Part shown: positions 1 to 14,420 of the stretch, piece after piece
Position numbering within the stretch: the first letter of the stretch is position 1
Layout: each line of letters starts with the position of its first letter
From: Lethocerus indicus
Lineage: Eukaryota; Arthropoda; Insecta; Hemiptera; Belostomatidae
Assembly: GCA_019843655.1 (NCBI GenBank)
Contig: JACDQD010000103.1
Span: 7,254,001 to 7,318,000 of the forward strand
Length of the DNA: 64,000 nt
Reading direction: 5' to 3'
Program-made: the position numbers and the translations under genes
Notes under the pieces: model-generated
Told to the model about the DNA's origin: nothing
Databases searched by the model: none
What the model saw: only the letters and a program-made list of their open reading frames with translations

Positions 1-3000
1 AATCTGTCCTTCGAGGAAAACAATCGCCGACAAAGCGACACCGACACGTGATAAGGCCCTCTAGGAGAATTTATACGACTGTTTGCATTCACCGTTCAAT
101 TAGCAGTTCAGATTGGGAAACCAGATCCAGATCTGTTCCCATTAAATATATGGATGCGACCCAAAAATTAATAATAACAAGATTAGATGTTGGATAGATG
201 TTATGCTAGACCGGTATTTATTTCTCCCCATGTATACGTTTGAAATCAATTATAGAATAGATGTAAGTTAGTTTACCTAGTGAGGTTTGAATTCTTTCTT
301 CCGGTTTGAACGGTAGACGATTTAATTAGGTAGGAGGAGAGAGGAGTGAGGAGAGCGGCTTATCTGTGCCGGCCCTCCTCTTGCCTGGCGTATAATGACA
401 GGCGATGAATCAGATGCACCGAAGCTCAACAGACCACCCGATTATTTTCCTTCTTCTCCTCTTCTGCCCCATTCAGCGGAGAAATATCCCCCCGAGGGTT
501 ATTGCGGTCGGACGTCGGGGAACATTCTTTTTAACCGCGGACAACTCGGGCGTTTTTAGCCCGAGATAACGGCGGGGCGGAAAGACTGTTTAAAAGAGAG
601 ATGGGAGGTGTGGGGGCCCTTTCAAGATATATCGTACCGCATTATTGCCGCCCATTTGCGTTAAACACTTTTTTAATTACTATCGCAAAATGTCTATTCG
701 CTTACGGTCCTTTTTCCCCGGGGCGCCCCTTGGGGAATAAAACGGGTTATCAACATTATGATGCCGTGTTTGTCTTCTCAAAAAAAATGTTTTAATTAAA
801 AACAATTTTTCACAATCCCCCTCCTGAGTTGAAAGGGACTGTGCATTCTTATCGCGTCGGTCTTCTTAACCCTCGTGATTAATTTTTCTGGAAATTTATA
901 CATTTTTTAGTATTCTAATACTCCTATATTTCGTTGTCAGGCCCAATCGTTGTGTGATTAAGATGTAGTCAGCGGTGGATAAAAAATGGTTTATATTTGT
1001 TTCCTTATTATGATGTAGCGTGTACTTTATAATGAACAAATTAGAAATACGCTGTTAGGAATTTCGTTTCGTAATTTGTAATCCATTAATAGGTCCGTAA
1101 TTCATTTAGGACTCCTGATCCGAGATGGTTTGGAACACCATCAGTTTTACATAATAATCTTATCGTTTCGAAAAGCCGTGTTGTGTTGGATCTTATAAGC
1201 ATATATTACTTACTTTATTTGTATATTGAGCTATCTATTTCTGCGTTCTATATTTCGCCATTTTAGTGGGAAACATATAAGAAACACAATTCTTTCAATA
1301 ACTAGCCATGGTGATATTCGAAACTGTACCACTTGAATAATAAGCGTCATTGAACATTTGTATCGGAATATTATATAAAACTGGAAATTAGCAGACTGGG
1401 TACTTGATTTTATGTCTGCGCTTGTGATTTCTGTTAACAATTTATTTATAGGTAGTCTGTTCCAAAATATCTTAATGATGGTTGAAACTGGGTTTGTATG
1501 TTGAATCAAGGAGGAAACGGTTAGAGCTTTGTATAAGAACAAGTGGTCGGGTCACGGAATTATTGGGGGCTTACACATTTAATTATGTGGGGATCACGTA
1601 TCGAGCATTTGCGCTCTAATAAAAGAGACAGCGCGCGAGCGCGAATGGGACTCAGTTATTAGATTACAATAGGGTTTAGGAGCCAGGAAATTGAAGACCG
1701 GCTCAAGTAATACCCCAGACTGCTCAGAACATGGACACAGAATTCGGTTATTTAAACAGATAATTCGGGTTTTCGAGGGACAATACCGGTATAATTTATA
1801 AACCCTATTCCAATACTGGTAATAGCCGTGTTTTCAATTGCTGGTGTTATTGATGATTCTAAGCCTCGTAGAATAATGGGAGCGAATCGAATTAGTCGCT
1901 TGAATTTCTATAGAAGTGCAGATCCTAGAGCTCTATTGCTCGGCGATGAACGGATAAACATATACCCATATATACTAGGCCATTCATTTCGGCCTGACAT
2001 ATTAAATAATATTTTTGAAATAATTATTTTCATATTTCTTCTTTCCAAACTGTTTTTAATAAGTGTGAAATATTCTTTAGTCATTATATTCTATTTTTTT
2101 ATTTCGTCACTTTAACTCTAATAATGGTACTTTCGATTTAACTTAGACCCAATATGAAAAATAAGATAATATTTAGATGAATTGGTGCGTATGGGTTTCT
2201 GAAGGATTTAATTGTTATTTACCATAATAAGACGACTGTGTGTTGAATTGTGCATTAATTATAATAGAAGGTGGAGTTCGGTTGATTTGCCATGAAGGGT
2301 ATTTCATGCCTCAAGGTAATCGCATTTTCGGTATCAACCAATTAATGATTTTGTGCGTGCGGCTTCACTAAAATAATGAGGGTTCAAGTTGCGAATTGAA
2401 CGCCAATATTTCTGTCAGCGGTCAGGTGTTGCGGGTAGATTGTTAAGCGATAAACGGTAAGGGTTGATCAATTTCCGGTCGGAGTGTATGTGGCGGGCGG
2501 GAGGGGTTATAATTACGGGTTGGGAGCCCCTCCCGGCCTTAAACTCTAAAGTTTTTGTTTCTATAATTTTCCGGAAAACGGTAATATTCATAAGATTATT
2601 CCTACAATCTCAGCAATCCGACCACAATTTTTATTTTCCTGCGATCGAACATTTTTATAGACTGTAAATAATAGACCAAATAACTTAATTTTACAGCAAC
2701 AATTAAATAAATTTTAGAACTTGTCAAAACAAGTTTATTTTAACAAGACAATTTTATGTGACTGAAATTTCTTTTGTACGAAATACTTATTTAGTCCTGA
2801 ATAACCGTGAATAAATTAAATTAAGGAATTACGGTCTATTCCCGTCTATTTAATTAAAGTTTATAAGAGCGAAGATTTAATATGGGCATTATTGAATAAC
2901 GCTCGAGTCAACACAGGGCTTTAATCAATTCAGCGCTACAATTGGATACTATACTCCTAATCTAATTGTTGTGTTCTCGTTATGTTTGTACGGGAGTGGG

Positions 3001-5701
3001 CTTGTGTTTACTTGTAAGCGGAGAACTGGAAGTAGTACAAATACCGAGGCTGGGCCGGGTCCATGTAAAACATAGAACGCGGGCTATACACAATATAGTG
3101 GAGGCCCAATAGCGATTGTTCGCCTGCCTGGTGTTTCTAGGGGGATCAACGTCGACGATCCGGAGCATTGTCCGGTATTTTACTTCGACAATAGGGCCCG
3201 TTTTGAAGCCGCACTTCTCTCCGCTTTAAACGTTTGCCGCAGTCCTTGAGAACGTTTGCGTATCGCGCGTAATGGGTACAGCCCGATTCGCAGAATTAAA
3301 ACCTCCATGTTGACTTAAATGGAAGGCGCTATACCCGATATCGCATTTTGGATCGATTGGAATACTGAAAAATTTGTTTAAAATATTTCTCAGCCGATAT
3401 AAACGTAATTTTTGAAAACCGTTTCGTTGCCGATAGTTCTCTTTTCCCGGTTCAGCTGTTTACTGCAGGGTCAGACTAACCTTTTTATTTGTGAAACTGA
3501 ATAATATTCTCTTCTAATGAAAAAATCAACTTTGCTGACGAAGGTTTATTTAAAATAATTCTATCGTGATTCTTGAGAGTTCTACCATATTAACTAGCAC
3601 ACATTCTGTATAGTCGAATTGAGAGGAAGATATGCGTCACCAACCTAATAACTAATCATTATATTGTAACCCTGTATATAATCGAAAGTAGAAGTCTGAT
3701 GTCTCTAATGGGTGGAATAAGTAAGCCGTAGCCATTTACTCACTAAATTAGAGTATTTTTCGACTGCGTGAGAGATGACGAAGCGCGTGTACACAATTCT
3801 GTATCGACTTTTGCAGAGAATGACGGGGGCCGGAAATTTGCCCATAATGGGGCCCATCCCGGACCAGCGTCGGCGGCTCCACTGTTAGCCTAATTTGGCG
3901 GGCGTCTAAAGTAAAGAATGGGCCGGGTTTATGCGCAATTACCGAAGCAATCCGGAGACCGGGGGGCAAATGAAAAACAATTTACGCCGGTGAAGGCCCC
4001 CGGAGTTATTGAAGGGAACGATAACACTACATTAGCCCCGCGTGCGCGCTTCTCCCTAATGCTCGCTCTAGTCGATGGCCCGACCAAACTTAACAAGTGG
4101 CGTTTGGGCGTTAGGGGGGGGCACACATGAAATACGAGTATAATCGAACCTTTCTCGCTTTCAGTGCACAACAATTCTTAGTCCCCTACTTTATTATATC
4201 TTGCTACTTAGTTCCCCATCTAGGATGTGGGGAACATAAACATTTTCTAAGTGGCGTTTACATAGTGTATAATGTGGACATTTTCGGCTTTAGTGCTCCC
4301 AAATATTCTAGGTTTCTTTTTCTGTTTAATCCATGCGCGAATAATCTTGTGCTAACACTTTTTGGTGGTAATAAATGACTTGGTGTATCATTATTTTCAT
4401 TGTCTGTAGAGAGTTGGAATTAATTATAAGCTTTGTTTCAGGGAATAGACATTGTAAAAAAACCAATATCCTCTAAATTTCCGCAATAATAAAGTTATTC
4501 GTTCTACTTCTTGATGTATCTACCAATTTTATAAATGCTAAATGTGTTTAGCGTAATATAAATAATATAAACCATAATTCTATTATAGACAGAAGGAATG
4601 CGTACACTTAACATTGGGAAATGGACCAATAAACGAATTAAGTGTGAAGGACACATAAATAATGTCCCCGAGTCGTCAAAAGCACTGTAAGTCTCCGGGC
4701 CGTTATTTAAAAGGACCGCGTTTATAGAACTATTATCCCCCCCCCACTTGCTGAGAGATTATCTCGCATTCATACGCAGCTCTTAATAACACTGGCCGCA
4801 ATAAACATTCCGACATTATTGCAGCTCTCTGCTCCTATTACCTCCGGCCCTTCTGGCTGCGCACCCAAATGGTCAAGTTCGGTACTCGATCCCCTCGACA
4901 CACCAGGCGTTTCTAATGGACCTCGTTTCGGTCATTTTCAAACCCGTATTGAATTCTTCCGGTCGTCCAGTCTCATCATGACGCATCCATATTGAATTCT
5001 ACACACTCCCCTTAATATGAAGCCTCTCTCATACGCTTAGGCACCAGGATATATAGCACACGATTATCATCGTTCGGGTGAACTGTAAATATAAATACTT
5101 TCAAGTAAAAAAAAGTAAAAATTGTTATCGTAGTGCATTAGTTCCGGAAGAAATGTTATATGAAATGAAGTCAGTGCTATGTATCAATTTAATTTCCTTA
5201 CCCGAGACCCAAGCTAGTGAGCTACAGTTATTCAAACTTGTAAAAAAAGACAGGAACGTGTAACATCCAGATACTGTCTAAGATCGTGTGTACTGATCTG
5301 TTTACGAAATTAATTCCTAGTTAATTCTATAATTTGTATTCAATTTTCCAGTTTTTGTGCAATATAGATTTGAATTCGGGCTCACGCTAATTTTTTCAAT
5401 AACGCAACCGACCGTGTTAATTAGGTGAGATGGGGGTGAATATTAATTTACAGCCGGCCTCTAGTTCGGTCTGTCTCATGTCGTTCACAAATAAACGGCT
5501 GATCTGCTGCCGAATATGGGGCGAATGTGCCCGAGCGGAATTCTCCCGGTCTCTGACTGGTCTTTCTAAACCCCGTTTATAATCTCGCGGACCTTAGGCC
5601 GTCGACTGCACGCGACGGAAACCTTGATCTTGCAGGTCGTTTAACGCGTTACGCACGCGAAGCCCGCCTGCCCGGCATGTAGCAGTAGCCCAGCCCCTAT
5701 A
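1..5701. other. Non-coding stretch, nothing recognised
   Basis: AT-rich sequence with GC-richer islands near 340-620 and 3780-4120. The islands hold overlapping short ORFs on both strands that look like chance. A minus-strand frame at 1231-1542 shows a faint reverse-transcriptase-like pattern, rejected as inconclusive. No RNA gene, TE terminus or splice-linked exon was seen. Confidence 0.6.
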
Positions 5702-6008
5702 TTGCCTTATAATAGCCGTCCGAGGAATCTGAGGAAACCCCACTTTACCTCGATTTCTTCTAGAAAGCCAAAAGGGCGTTTCTTCCGTACCATTAACGTC
5801 GTTATATTAAACGTTCGTTTGCGCTCTACTGTTGTGGGGATTGGCGCCAAACGGTGTACTTATCCCGTTACCAGAAATGATTGAATTGACTTTTATAAAT
5901 TTACACATCAGAGGTACTTGAAAAATTAATGATTATATATTGGCACAGCATACTCTACTCGAGTTAACCGTTTTCTGTTTATGATATATTTATGTGCTCT
6001 GTATTTTC

Positions 6009-6065
<57 letters not shown>

Positions 6066-7454
6066 GTATATACGAAGACTACGAAGGATTATGAGCACAT
6101 ACTCCCGACGGAGGAGTTAGTCGGGTTTTTTTTATTGCCGTACGGATAGCGTGCCGCCTGTTCGTGAAATACTTGCGAGGCGTGCATATGTCACCACCAG
6201 AATAAGTGTTATTCCGCTAATAAATCAGGGCTCGCGGGACCACCCCGAACAAAACCAGCCGCGGTGTAATCTTTGGACTTTCGTGTGGTATTTTTTTTTG
6301 TGGCCCGTACATTTATTCGCCGGCTGTGATTTGTAACGTTTTCGCTCATTGTTCCGGTCCTGTCTCAATTATTCCTCCCCATTTCCCCGCTTTCCACTCT
6401 CCTTTCGTCTTCCACGTGACGGAGTACCCGCGCACCCCGGTTGCGTGTTGGCCGTATTAAGATGTCAGCCATGCTGTTGGACCATCCCGCCTATTTTTAT
6501 TTTCTTTTTGAGCTTTGCAGACCGCTTTCAGCCCGTGTTTTCAAAAAGTTTTGTTGCTCCATTTTACTACTTACATGTCGCAATTTATTGGCCGTTTCTT
6601 GTTTGCTTTCCCGTTGCATTATTGGTGCAACAACGTATATCGTATGAACTATAACCTGGAAGACTTTAAACCTGATGAACCGGTAAATTATTTAAGCACA
6701 AACAGGATTCTTTACTCAATGTAAGCGTTGCCTAAGTGCAGTAAGGTTGAGATGCGTACCTAGAAAGTTGTCTGGTCCGAATACTTTCGCTACAGGTGGG
6801 GACAGGGTGGATAGAATTGGAAAGAGACCCATAAGAGCTGCTATAAAAAAGAACGGTGATTCCAGTGATACTACAGTGGCTAGTTAATTTTTTTAGTTCC
6901 TTATCTTGTGTCGGTATTTCGTGTGGTGTAGGATGGCCGGCGGTAGGATCCAGAAGGTAGTGGCCTCCCTAGGGACACGGTTCGGGAAGGCAACGGTTTC
7001 TATTACTCTACCGGGAGGCCTCCTCACGACAAGCCTAACAAAATGATACACGTGTACGAATTACAGAGCAGCCATTTCTTGATGCAACATTCATACACCG
7101 AGAGGTTTTTATCAGACAGCTCAGATGAGCGAGCGTTGCAGCTGGTTTCTTGAGAACAGTTCTATCACTGGATGGTTCTCCTTCCTCAGTTACCAGCGAG
7201 TTTCGAGTTCTCAGCCTTCGTCCCCGTCCGCACATTGTTCGGATTCCGCATTGTCACGTGAATGCTCATGCACCACTCTCGTAGAACATTGCATCCGGAG
7301 GATTCGCCAGTATCTGGACAAGTGGATTGACATTTTTCCCTCTGCTGGGTTCCTCCCACCAATAGACGACGTGAACCTCTCAAGTAGGCGGGACGGGGAA
7401 AGGGCGCTTCGCTCGGAAATGAGGAAGTGTATCTATAACGAAGATTCGCAGTGA
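5702..7454. other. Stretch of short plus-strand ORFs with very weak reverse-transcriptase echoes
   Basis: Contains the (TA)27 tract and plus-strand ORFs at 6151-6336, 6349-6654 and 7125-7454. Faint Jockey-like patterns occur in order: an I-P...G.R..H pattern, G-V-P...V-L...I-P...F-A-D, then L..H...I..(Y)L.KW. Each needs gaps and the aligned fraction is small, so no gene or element is called. Confidence 0.4.
6011..6064. repeat. (TA)27 microsatellite
   Basis: Uninterrupted TA dinucleotides over 54 bases. Prone to slippage, so its length is probably polymorphic. Confidence 0.98.
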
Positions 7455-8533
7455 GATACAGAGGGCAAGACTGAGCCCCGGAATTAGTTTATAAGGAAAG
7501 GACTAATCACCGGAGAGTATTCAAAGCAAAACTGTCTAAATACTACCCAGACGAGAGAATATTAGCTACTAGTAGCTCCATAAATCTTAGAACCCACACT
7601 TATTAATATAGTCTCACATAACTCTGTACAATAATTCGTTAATAACAATATACATATTAATCTAAAAAATGTTTATAATGGTGGAAAATGTTTTCGAACC
7701 TTGGTTTAATTACCGAATGAGGACTATAACTCCTTTATAAAATGGACGTAAATTAGTTTTTACGCCGAAAGGTGCAACACCAATTATGAAACGCTGGGAG
7801 GTGCAGCGTTGATCCCCCCTGGCTACTGTTCCCTAATCAAAATTCAAAATTCAATTGAACGCTCTCTGAATAAATGAGCCGATGACGAATTGAAAATCTC
7901 CCCGAAAATCGCCCAGAGAAATGAGGTAATCCAGAATTACGAAAATTGGGGTCATATCGAGTGGTTTTGTGAAAATTTCACTGCCCAGTTAGTTATTCAT
8001 AACAGCTACGGGTTATGGAAGCAATTAGATTTCCCGAGGGACTATAAAACATGATGGCAAACCAGAAGTGATGGGCTTGTAGCTCGATGCCAAATTGTGA
8101 CCGATCTGGTGTATGCTATAAGAAATATTTCTAGATGGGATCATTCCCCCTACCATGGCTACACTGCTTATAAATTTTAAACGTGTGAATAAAATCCGAA
8201 AATGCCGTTATTTATAACTCTGAGTTTCAAGTAATACGCATACATTATTAACCAAATTAAACGATATTTAAATTAAAATTACCGATGATTATTATAAACA
8301 TAATAATTATAAATATAATGAATAGAGCGCACTGAGAATTTAAAATCGTGGCTACTTAGTTTGAAAAATGAACATAACGGTTTCATTGAAATCGAGGCTT
8401 GTCAGATGTTTAATTTCGGTCAGCTTTAGCGGGTTCGAGGTTCTTGAAGAACATCTTTAAGTGCAACCACTGGCAAAAGTAAATTTGAAAATTCCCAATT
8501 AAACATAAGCTGCCGACGGAGATAAACCTTTTC

Positions 8534-8551
8534 AGTGGGACTTCTCCCACT
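8534..8551 (+). repeat. 7-bp perfect stem with CTTC tetraloop
   Basis: agtggga and tcccact flank cttc. A tight hairpin if transcribed. Confidence 0.85.
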
Positions 8552-11431
8552 TTGCTTCAAGTTTGAGGTCTTAAGGGAGGGAAATATTTAAAAAGCGTGT
8601 TTGTTAAATATATTAGTAATGATCAAATAACAAGTTCCTCATTGAGGTTACCATGGCCACAGGTTTTACTTGGCATCTTAAACTAAAATGTAAATGCTCC
8701 CATTTGGTCACGTCATGTGTACACGTTACTTTTTCAATAATATTTCTACTCCTAATATCTATATAGTTTACTAAATAATGATTAATGAGGAGGGAATATT
8801 TTTTGTACTACATCCCCCTTTGTCGCAGAGGGCCATTGTCCCCGGCTCGGGGTCTAGTTAATTACACCACGGGCAATGAATGATTCTTATTAATTCGGGG
8901 CCGAGAATACTAATCTCGGAAAACGGCATCCCCGCAAATTTGTCAAAGGGCGGCCCATGAAAGCGGTTATAAATGGCCGCCCTTACCAGTGCATTACGAT
9001 GATAAATAACACCCTCTCGTCCTCCGTCTGAATCTGACCTAACCAAAAAGAATGTCGTATAAAAGATAATTATGATAATTAACGAGCCTGGCTCACACTT
9101 ACAATTCGCGCACGTCCCACAGGGAATTCAAACCCGACCGTTGAATACTGTGGTCAGGGAATTTGATTAAAATAACCAACTTATGATTATAAAGGGAATA
9201 AGTCTTTAGAATTCCGCAACATTATTTTATAAATTACTAGCTATGCGTACATAAGGACTACTTGTAGTTTGTATATTGTAAGGAGTTGATTGGTGATCAA
9301 GCTTTAAGTACATACGGGATTGGAGAGGTTGGGTTGGGGGAGAATGATAAAAGCAGTGGGCTTATTAACCACAATGCATGTTTATTGACCCGTGTATTTA
9401 CAGTAACTGACTTTAATATTTATGTTACCCAACAAAACAGCAGTTCACATGAAAATACTAACGCCCATCAAATAATTGAATTTAATTATGTATAAATGGG
9501 ACTCATTTTTGCAATACGGCTTCAACATTGGCTGTACAAATAAATTTATTTATTTCAGCCTTGCACATGTTTATTCTGGATTTCTGATATTTACAACTGA
9601 CCAGCCACTTTTCGTAAATACAGTATAATTTTTTGTGTAATCCAGTATAATCCATTTTATTCCTCCGATTCACCTGACCGTCACCAAATAGCTACAGAAA
9701 AAACTATCTTCAGTAGATTTTTCTTATTTACCCGATGTATTGACGTTTTTATTATTAATATTTTTTACACCCTTTAAAACAATGTCTAGGTCCAATATAG
9801 TTGCTTATAATTCACTTTTTCTGATTGTGTTACTATAGACAATATACTTGAATACTACACTGATATAGTGTTAACTTGGGACTATGGACCTGGTTTTATC
9901 TTCCTAGTTGTCGAACTATTCTGTTTAGATTGAGCTGATGTTCCTTAGCTGTAATAGTGGGACTAAATCATGGATATTTTAATCGGAATGTTGCCGGGTT
10001 TTAAGTATTTTTCACCTTTTCGAGCGGTCTTCCTTTATGAATAAACATCGGCGGCGAACGATACTCGTTTGAAAGTATCTCTGGGACGCCATTAAAGCTT
10101 TAGAGATGGCTTTGTTGTTATTTGGGACTGTGGTGCTTTGTTGTGAGAGCCGATTGTGCGAAACCGGGGAGTCAAACGCCATAGTGGTAGTAAATTCACC
10201 ATATTGGTAGTTATAATGATTATGGAGGAAATAATTGAGCATGTATCATGAGAGTAATTACACATTTGAGGCTGTTGTTCAGAGGAAACTCTATGACTTA
10301 TTCAAGAACCTATTTTATCATAATACTGTGATCATAATAATTATCAAAACAGAAACATTAATTTACATTTTACTATGAATTTAAAAGTAATCATCGGAAC
10401 ATATAAAAGTAAGATTTACCGATTAATTAATTAAATTAGGATTGTGTTAGCATAAGTTAGCATAAACGTGCCTGCCTGACTGGGGAATGTTTTGGCCCTT
10501 CTGACCACTAGGCATCAGTATGTAGATGATGTTGGTTCCACCGAACTGCACTGTTTATTTATGGATTATAGTTGGTAGTATTATAGTGTTTATAGTTTAT
10601 AGTATAGAAAATCAGCGAATTTGTAAATATTCGCCAGAGTTTAAAATTACTGACATCCACTCAAACATTCGTCCCACACAATAAGTAATAAAACGAAGTC
10701 ATTAATTGAACAAGGAATTCCATATTCCTGAGAACAACTATGGTTCATTAACGCAATTATTCCTATCGAAATTCAACTTCGGTGAAATCCTCATAATTCA
10801 GTTATTGAGATTGTAAATTCAATTAACGAAATCGATTTTACAAACTGTCGAGCGGTCGAATGGGGAAACTACAATTAACCGTTGATCTGTAATTCGATGA
10901 GAAACGAAGAATTCATATTAGAGGAGTCTGAATTCGATTGTGGGCCACAGTTTCACGCTTGATTATACCTCAATAATTGAATTGACGGCGATTAATCCCC
11001 GGCCCCCGGCCTTCCGCGTTTGCACCCGAAAATCTCCCAAAGGTCGAACATAATTTCATCTCTATAACGGCGAAAATAATTAAATCCCAGTCGCCCGGTT
11101 CGTTAGGATTTAGGCAAAAATGAAATTTTCGAAAAAGTTTAAAAGCGAATATTTGCAGAAAATAAGGGCGTTTTACAAGAAAGGATTTTTTCATTGTGTT
11201 CCGGAAGCCATGGAAATTTTGTTATTCAGTAATATTCTTATAAAAATGTTTCAACTGTATTAACACCTTTCAGCTATAGCTGAATCTATTATAATAGATC
11301 AATCGAAGCATTACATCAAGCCTAACAACGGCAAAATATAAAATATTCATTTCTCTCACTTATATTTGCTGCTCATAAATAAGTTTAATATAATAGTAAT
11401 TCTTGGTTTAGTAACATAAATTTCTGACAAA

Positions 11432-11659
11432 ATGGCTAGTATATCTTCACAGGATTGGCCTATACCTCTGGGAGCTCTAGCCGACTCTTATTATACGACT
11501 AATTTGAAGCTCGTGTGTCATCATCGTGTATCGTATTTCATAGCCAATAATCCCCAGTTTGGGGGGACGGATAATCTCCTTTTATTCCTCGCACGAATAA
11601 AACAATGTCAGAATGAAAAATCCCTTTTCAATAAGATTCGAAATGGCCATTATCAATAA
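11432..11659 (+). CDS. Hypothetical 75-aa small ORF with good start context
   Basis: Not recognised. The ATG sits in gacaaaATGGct, close to the animal start consensus (A at -3, G at +4). The predicted product, M-A-S-I-S-S-Q-D-W-P through ...R-N-G-H-Y-Q, has no clear membrane segment, signal peptide or domain. It ends at TAA in an AT-rich setting and is followed by a purine-rich, GC-richer tract. No poly-A signal or splice site makes a gene structure around it. An ORF of this size is expected by chance many times in 64 kb, so only the start context sets it apart. Confidence 0.15.
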   Translation: MASISSQDWPIPLGALADSYYTTNLKLVCHHRVSYFIANNPQFGGTDNLLLFLARIKQCQNEKSLFNKIRNGHYQ

Positions 11660-14009
11660 CTCCCGATGTTTGGGGAGGTGGGAGGCGGGGGAGAAAAGGG
11701 CTTAGAATGAAAAATACCCTTACGTCCGGAACACAATCTTAGGCCGGGGCCGGTGGGCTCCGGGGAGACAGAATGGGAGAAAGAAAGGGGGAAAAAAGGA
11801 AGAGAGCGTTTACGAAGCCTTAAGGAAAGGCCGCATTATAAGGGTTAATTCCTGAATAAATTTTCCCGAGGGCCGGCCTCCGGGGAAGTGGGGAGGCGGC
11901 AAAACAAACAGCTTTCTGCGGCCTCTCCCAGCCGACCGATTTTTCATCGTCTCCCACATCGCCCTTACTACCCGAAATTAATAAAAGTAACGAGGGGGAT
12001 TCGATCACTTCCGATATCCGCCGCCCCCAAACATAATTCGGTGCTGTGGCTTCAATTATGAATATTCAATAGCTATCAATAATAGATATTATTATCTAGG
12101 AATACCAATGCTTTTATTTCAGGTAGTGAATAATCAAAACAGTATTTCACTGAAGATCACTGAATTCTGTATGCATTCTACCTTTACGATTTAGATATAG
12201 ATGGCACGAACAAATCTGAAAATGAATATGTTAAAAAGCAAAGGAATATTCTCCAACAGACCGTTTTAAACAGATGGTGATTGGTATCAAATGTAAATTT
12301 TATAAATTATACTAACATTATATTTTCTTCCCGGATTTCCGGGAAACTTTATCATTTACTTATGATTTAACCCTGAGAAAATACACCTCATGATATTTGA
12401 AATCACGATTTATGCACTAGGTTTTCATCCCTTCTATATTAAATTCGTATTAGGGACCTGTCGAATTCAATATTTCGTATGCATTGCGCCATGATTGATG
12501 ACGGTCCCATTCCGGCCCAATTTAAAAAAGCTCTGACTTTGTGTTGACTCTGCTACTCGATGCTTGCCGTAATTTATTTTCTAGTTATAGTGTTTTAATG
12601 ACCGTCGTAGGATTAGTGCGTAAACGTCTATTTCAAATAAAATAAGATAAATTGAGACATTTTTATAGCGTTGAGCTTCAATTCATTGGGTATGTTATTT
12701 ACCATGCTAAATTTCCTGCCAAATTACGAACCTACAACTCTTTTATAAATACATAGGTTGAATAAAGAAAGATGCATCTTATTTACACACTAATTTTGAC
12801 TTACGTATAATAATTGAATCATACATTTAGGGAGGGCTTGAAATAACATGTCCTTCGCATTATTGGTTACCAATTGGATACTGTCAGTACCATTTGAATA
12901 TGGGTCATATACATTTCTGGCTTTATATATACATATTTACACATATCTTATTATATCCCCTGTACTATTTTGATCCTCACAGCGGGCCACAGTCGAGATA
13001 CATACTAATATAACCTGCCATTACACTAACTAGCCCTAGGCTAAATTAGCGATATTAGACAATATAACATACCGATATTTAGATTTGCCGCGGGTGCCAA
13101 TTATATACTATTTCATATACGTTCAATATTATTTCTAATTTTATATACAGGCAGATGGTCTTCGCCATTTATGTGACGTAAAAACATTAAGGAGAACTGA
13201 TTTCCAGTCGGGTCGTTAAAATAAATGCGGCCGGAATTTTAATTTTGTCCTCGGCCCTTTAATAGCGCCGCGGGGGTGGACGGAAGGTTTAAAAGGATCT
13301 AGTTTTAAGTAGCTACAAAATGTAAATTGAGGGAAGCGGGCGGCCAAGTCGTTTAATTATGAAAGTTAATGTTTCGAGACTGATTAAATGCCGGGACGTA
13401 TGCGGCCCGACCTCCGCCCAGCCCCCTTTTCCCTCCCAATTAAACTGTGCCCGCAATAAAATTCTGCGATTCGAATAACCGAAAAAAATTCGAAGAATGA
13501 TTAAGAAAACTGCAGTCTTTGAAAAAAATTACGAACGCTTTCTACTCCGACGGTACGTTTCTTCGTTTTTTTTTCTAATTAATAACAATCGCATCGATAT
13601 AGATCAGTCCCCATTCAGGGAATAATCGAGAAATCGTACACTGAAATTAATTATGTCAAAGATATAATAGGTACTTAAAACAGACAGAGGTAGGTGTAAA
13701 GTATTGTGGTAGATGGTGCACAAATAATCGTTGGTGGTAAATAATTCCCCCATTAGTGGGGAGACAAACTACTATAGTACATTACATCAGTACGCATTGT
13801 GGTTTCACTAATTGTCTCTTAACTATCTTTAAATCGAATAAGCTACACTTAAATACAAAATGAATATATAATAAGATCTACCTCGATAAAAGAAAACATA
13901 AAACCGATAAATGTCCATACACATTAAAAGCCATAAAATTTGATTGTTACGTGGTATTAAAAAATAGATTTTCCAGCAGCTTTGTGCACGCCGCCTACTC
14001 TCCTTACTG

Positions 14010-14420
14010 AAACGGAATGGATCCTGGCTCAGGTCGAGCCCCCTTATCCGGGGAACGATTCGGACTTTTATTCGAGGCGAAATGCCCCGAGCCTTTGAGA
14101 AATCTGGCGCCCAAACGCAATTACCCCCGCCTTGCCGTTTGTCGGATCCAGTTATCCGCGCTCCGAGACGTCGCGCCAGTTGAAAACCCTTTCCCTGGAC
14201 GGGAGGGGGTGGGACGGGGTGGAGGGGGAAAAAAATTTTCCCCGTCGGGAGTTGACGCGCGTCGGAAATAATCAGCCCCACCCGGGACCAAAATGGCGGC
14301 GCCGCCCAAATTTCCGTTCGGGCCCGGAGACGCGCCACGCAAGAACAAGAATGGAACGTGGGACATCCCTTGGAATTCGGTCGTGCCCGCTCTCCGGCCC
14401 ACTTCTCGCCCTCTCTATCT
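14010..14420. other. GC- and CpG-rich patch with overlapping chance ORFs
   Basis: A sharply GC-richer block in AT-rich surroundings. Several overlapping frames of 84-169 codons are open on both strands, including the longest open frame of the window (13829-14338 minus, starting at GTG with no early ATG). Such mutual openness points to stop-poor composition rather than coding. CAAAATGGCGGC at 14289-14300 matches the YY1/Pho core-promoter motif. The patch could be a promoter island or a composition island. Confidence 0.5.

Larger units (their letters stand above)
7455..13999. other. Non-coding stretch apart from one small ORF
   Basis: Mostly AT-rich, with purine-rich sequence at 11660-11810. 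Holds the 8534 hairpin and the 11432 small ORF. A weak tttatttcag|gtagtg junction occurs near 12111-12129. Nothing else recognised. Confidence 0.6.

Noticed and set aside
1231..1542. Minus-strand frame with L-Y-K-A-L and K-L-L-T-E-I-T-S-A, reminiscent of the Jockey LYKAILKP...KVLRMITNA region
   Set aside because: The diagnostic YGI.LWG segment is missing and the match is of the quality obtained with unrelated proteins.
13829..14338. 169-codon minus-strand open frame, the longest in the window
   Set aside because: Starts at GTG, with Met only near the end. It spans a GC-rich patch where other frames are also open and then AT-rich sequence with a different residue composition. No homology.
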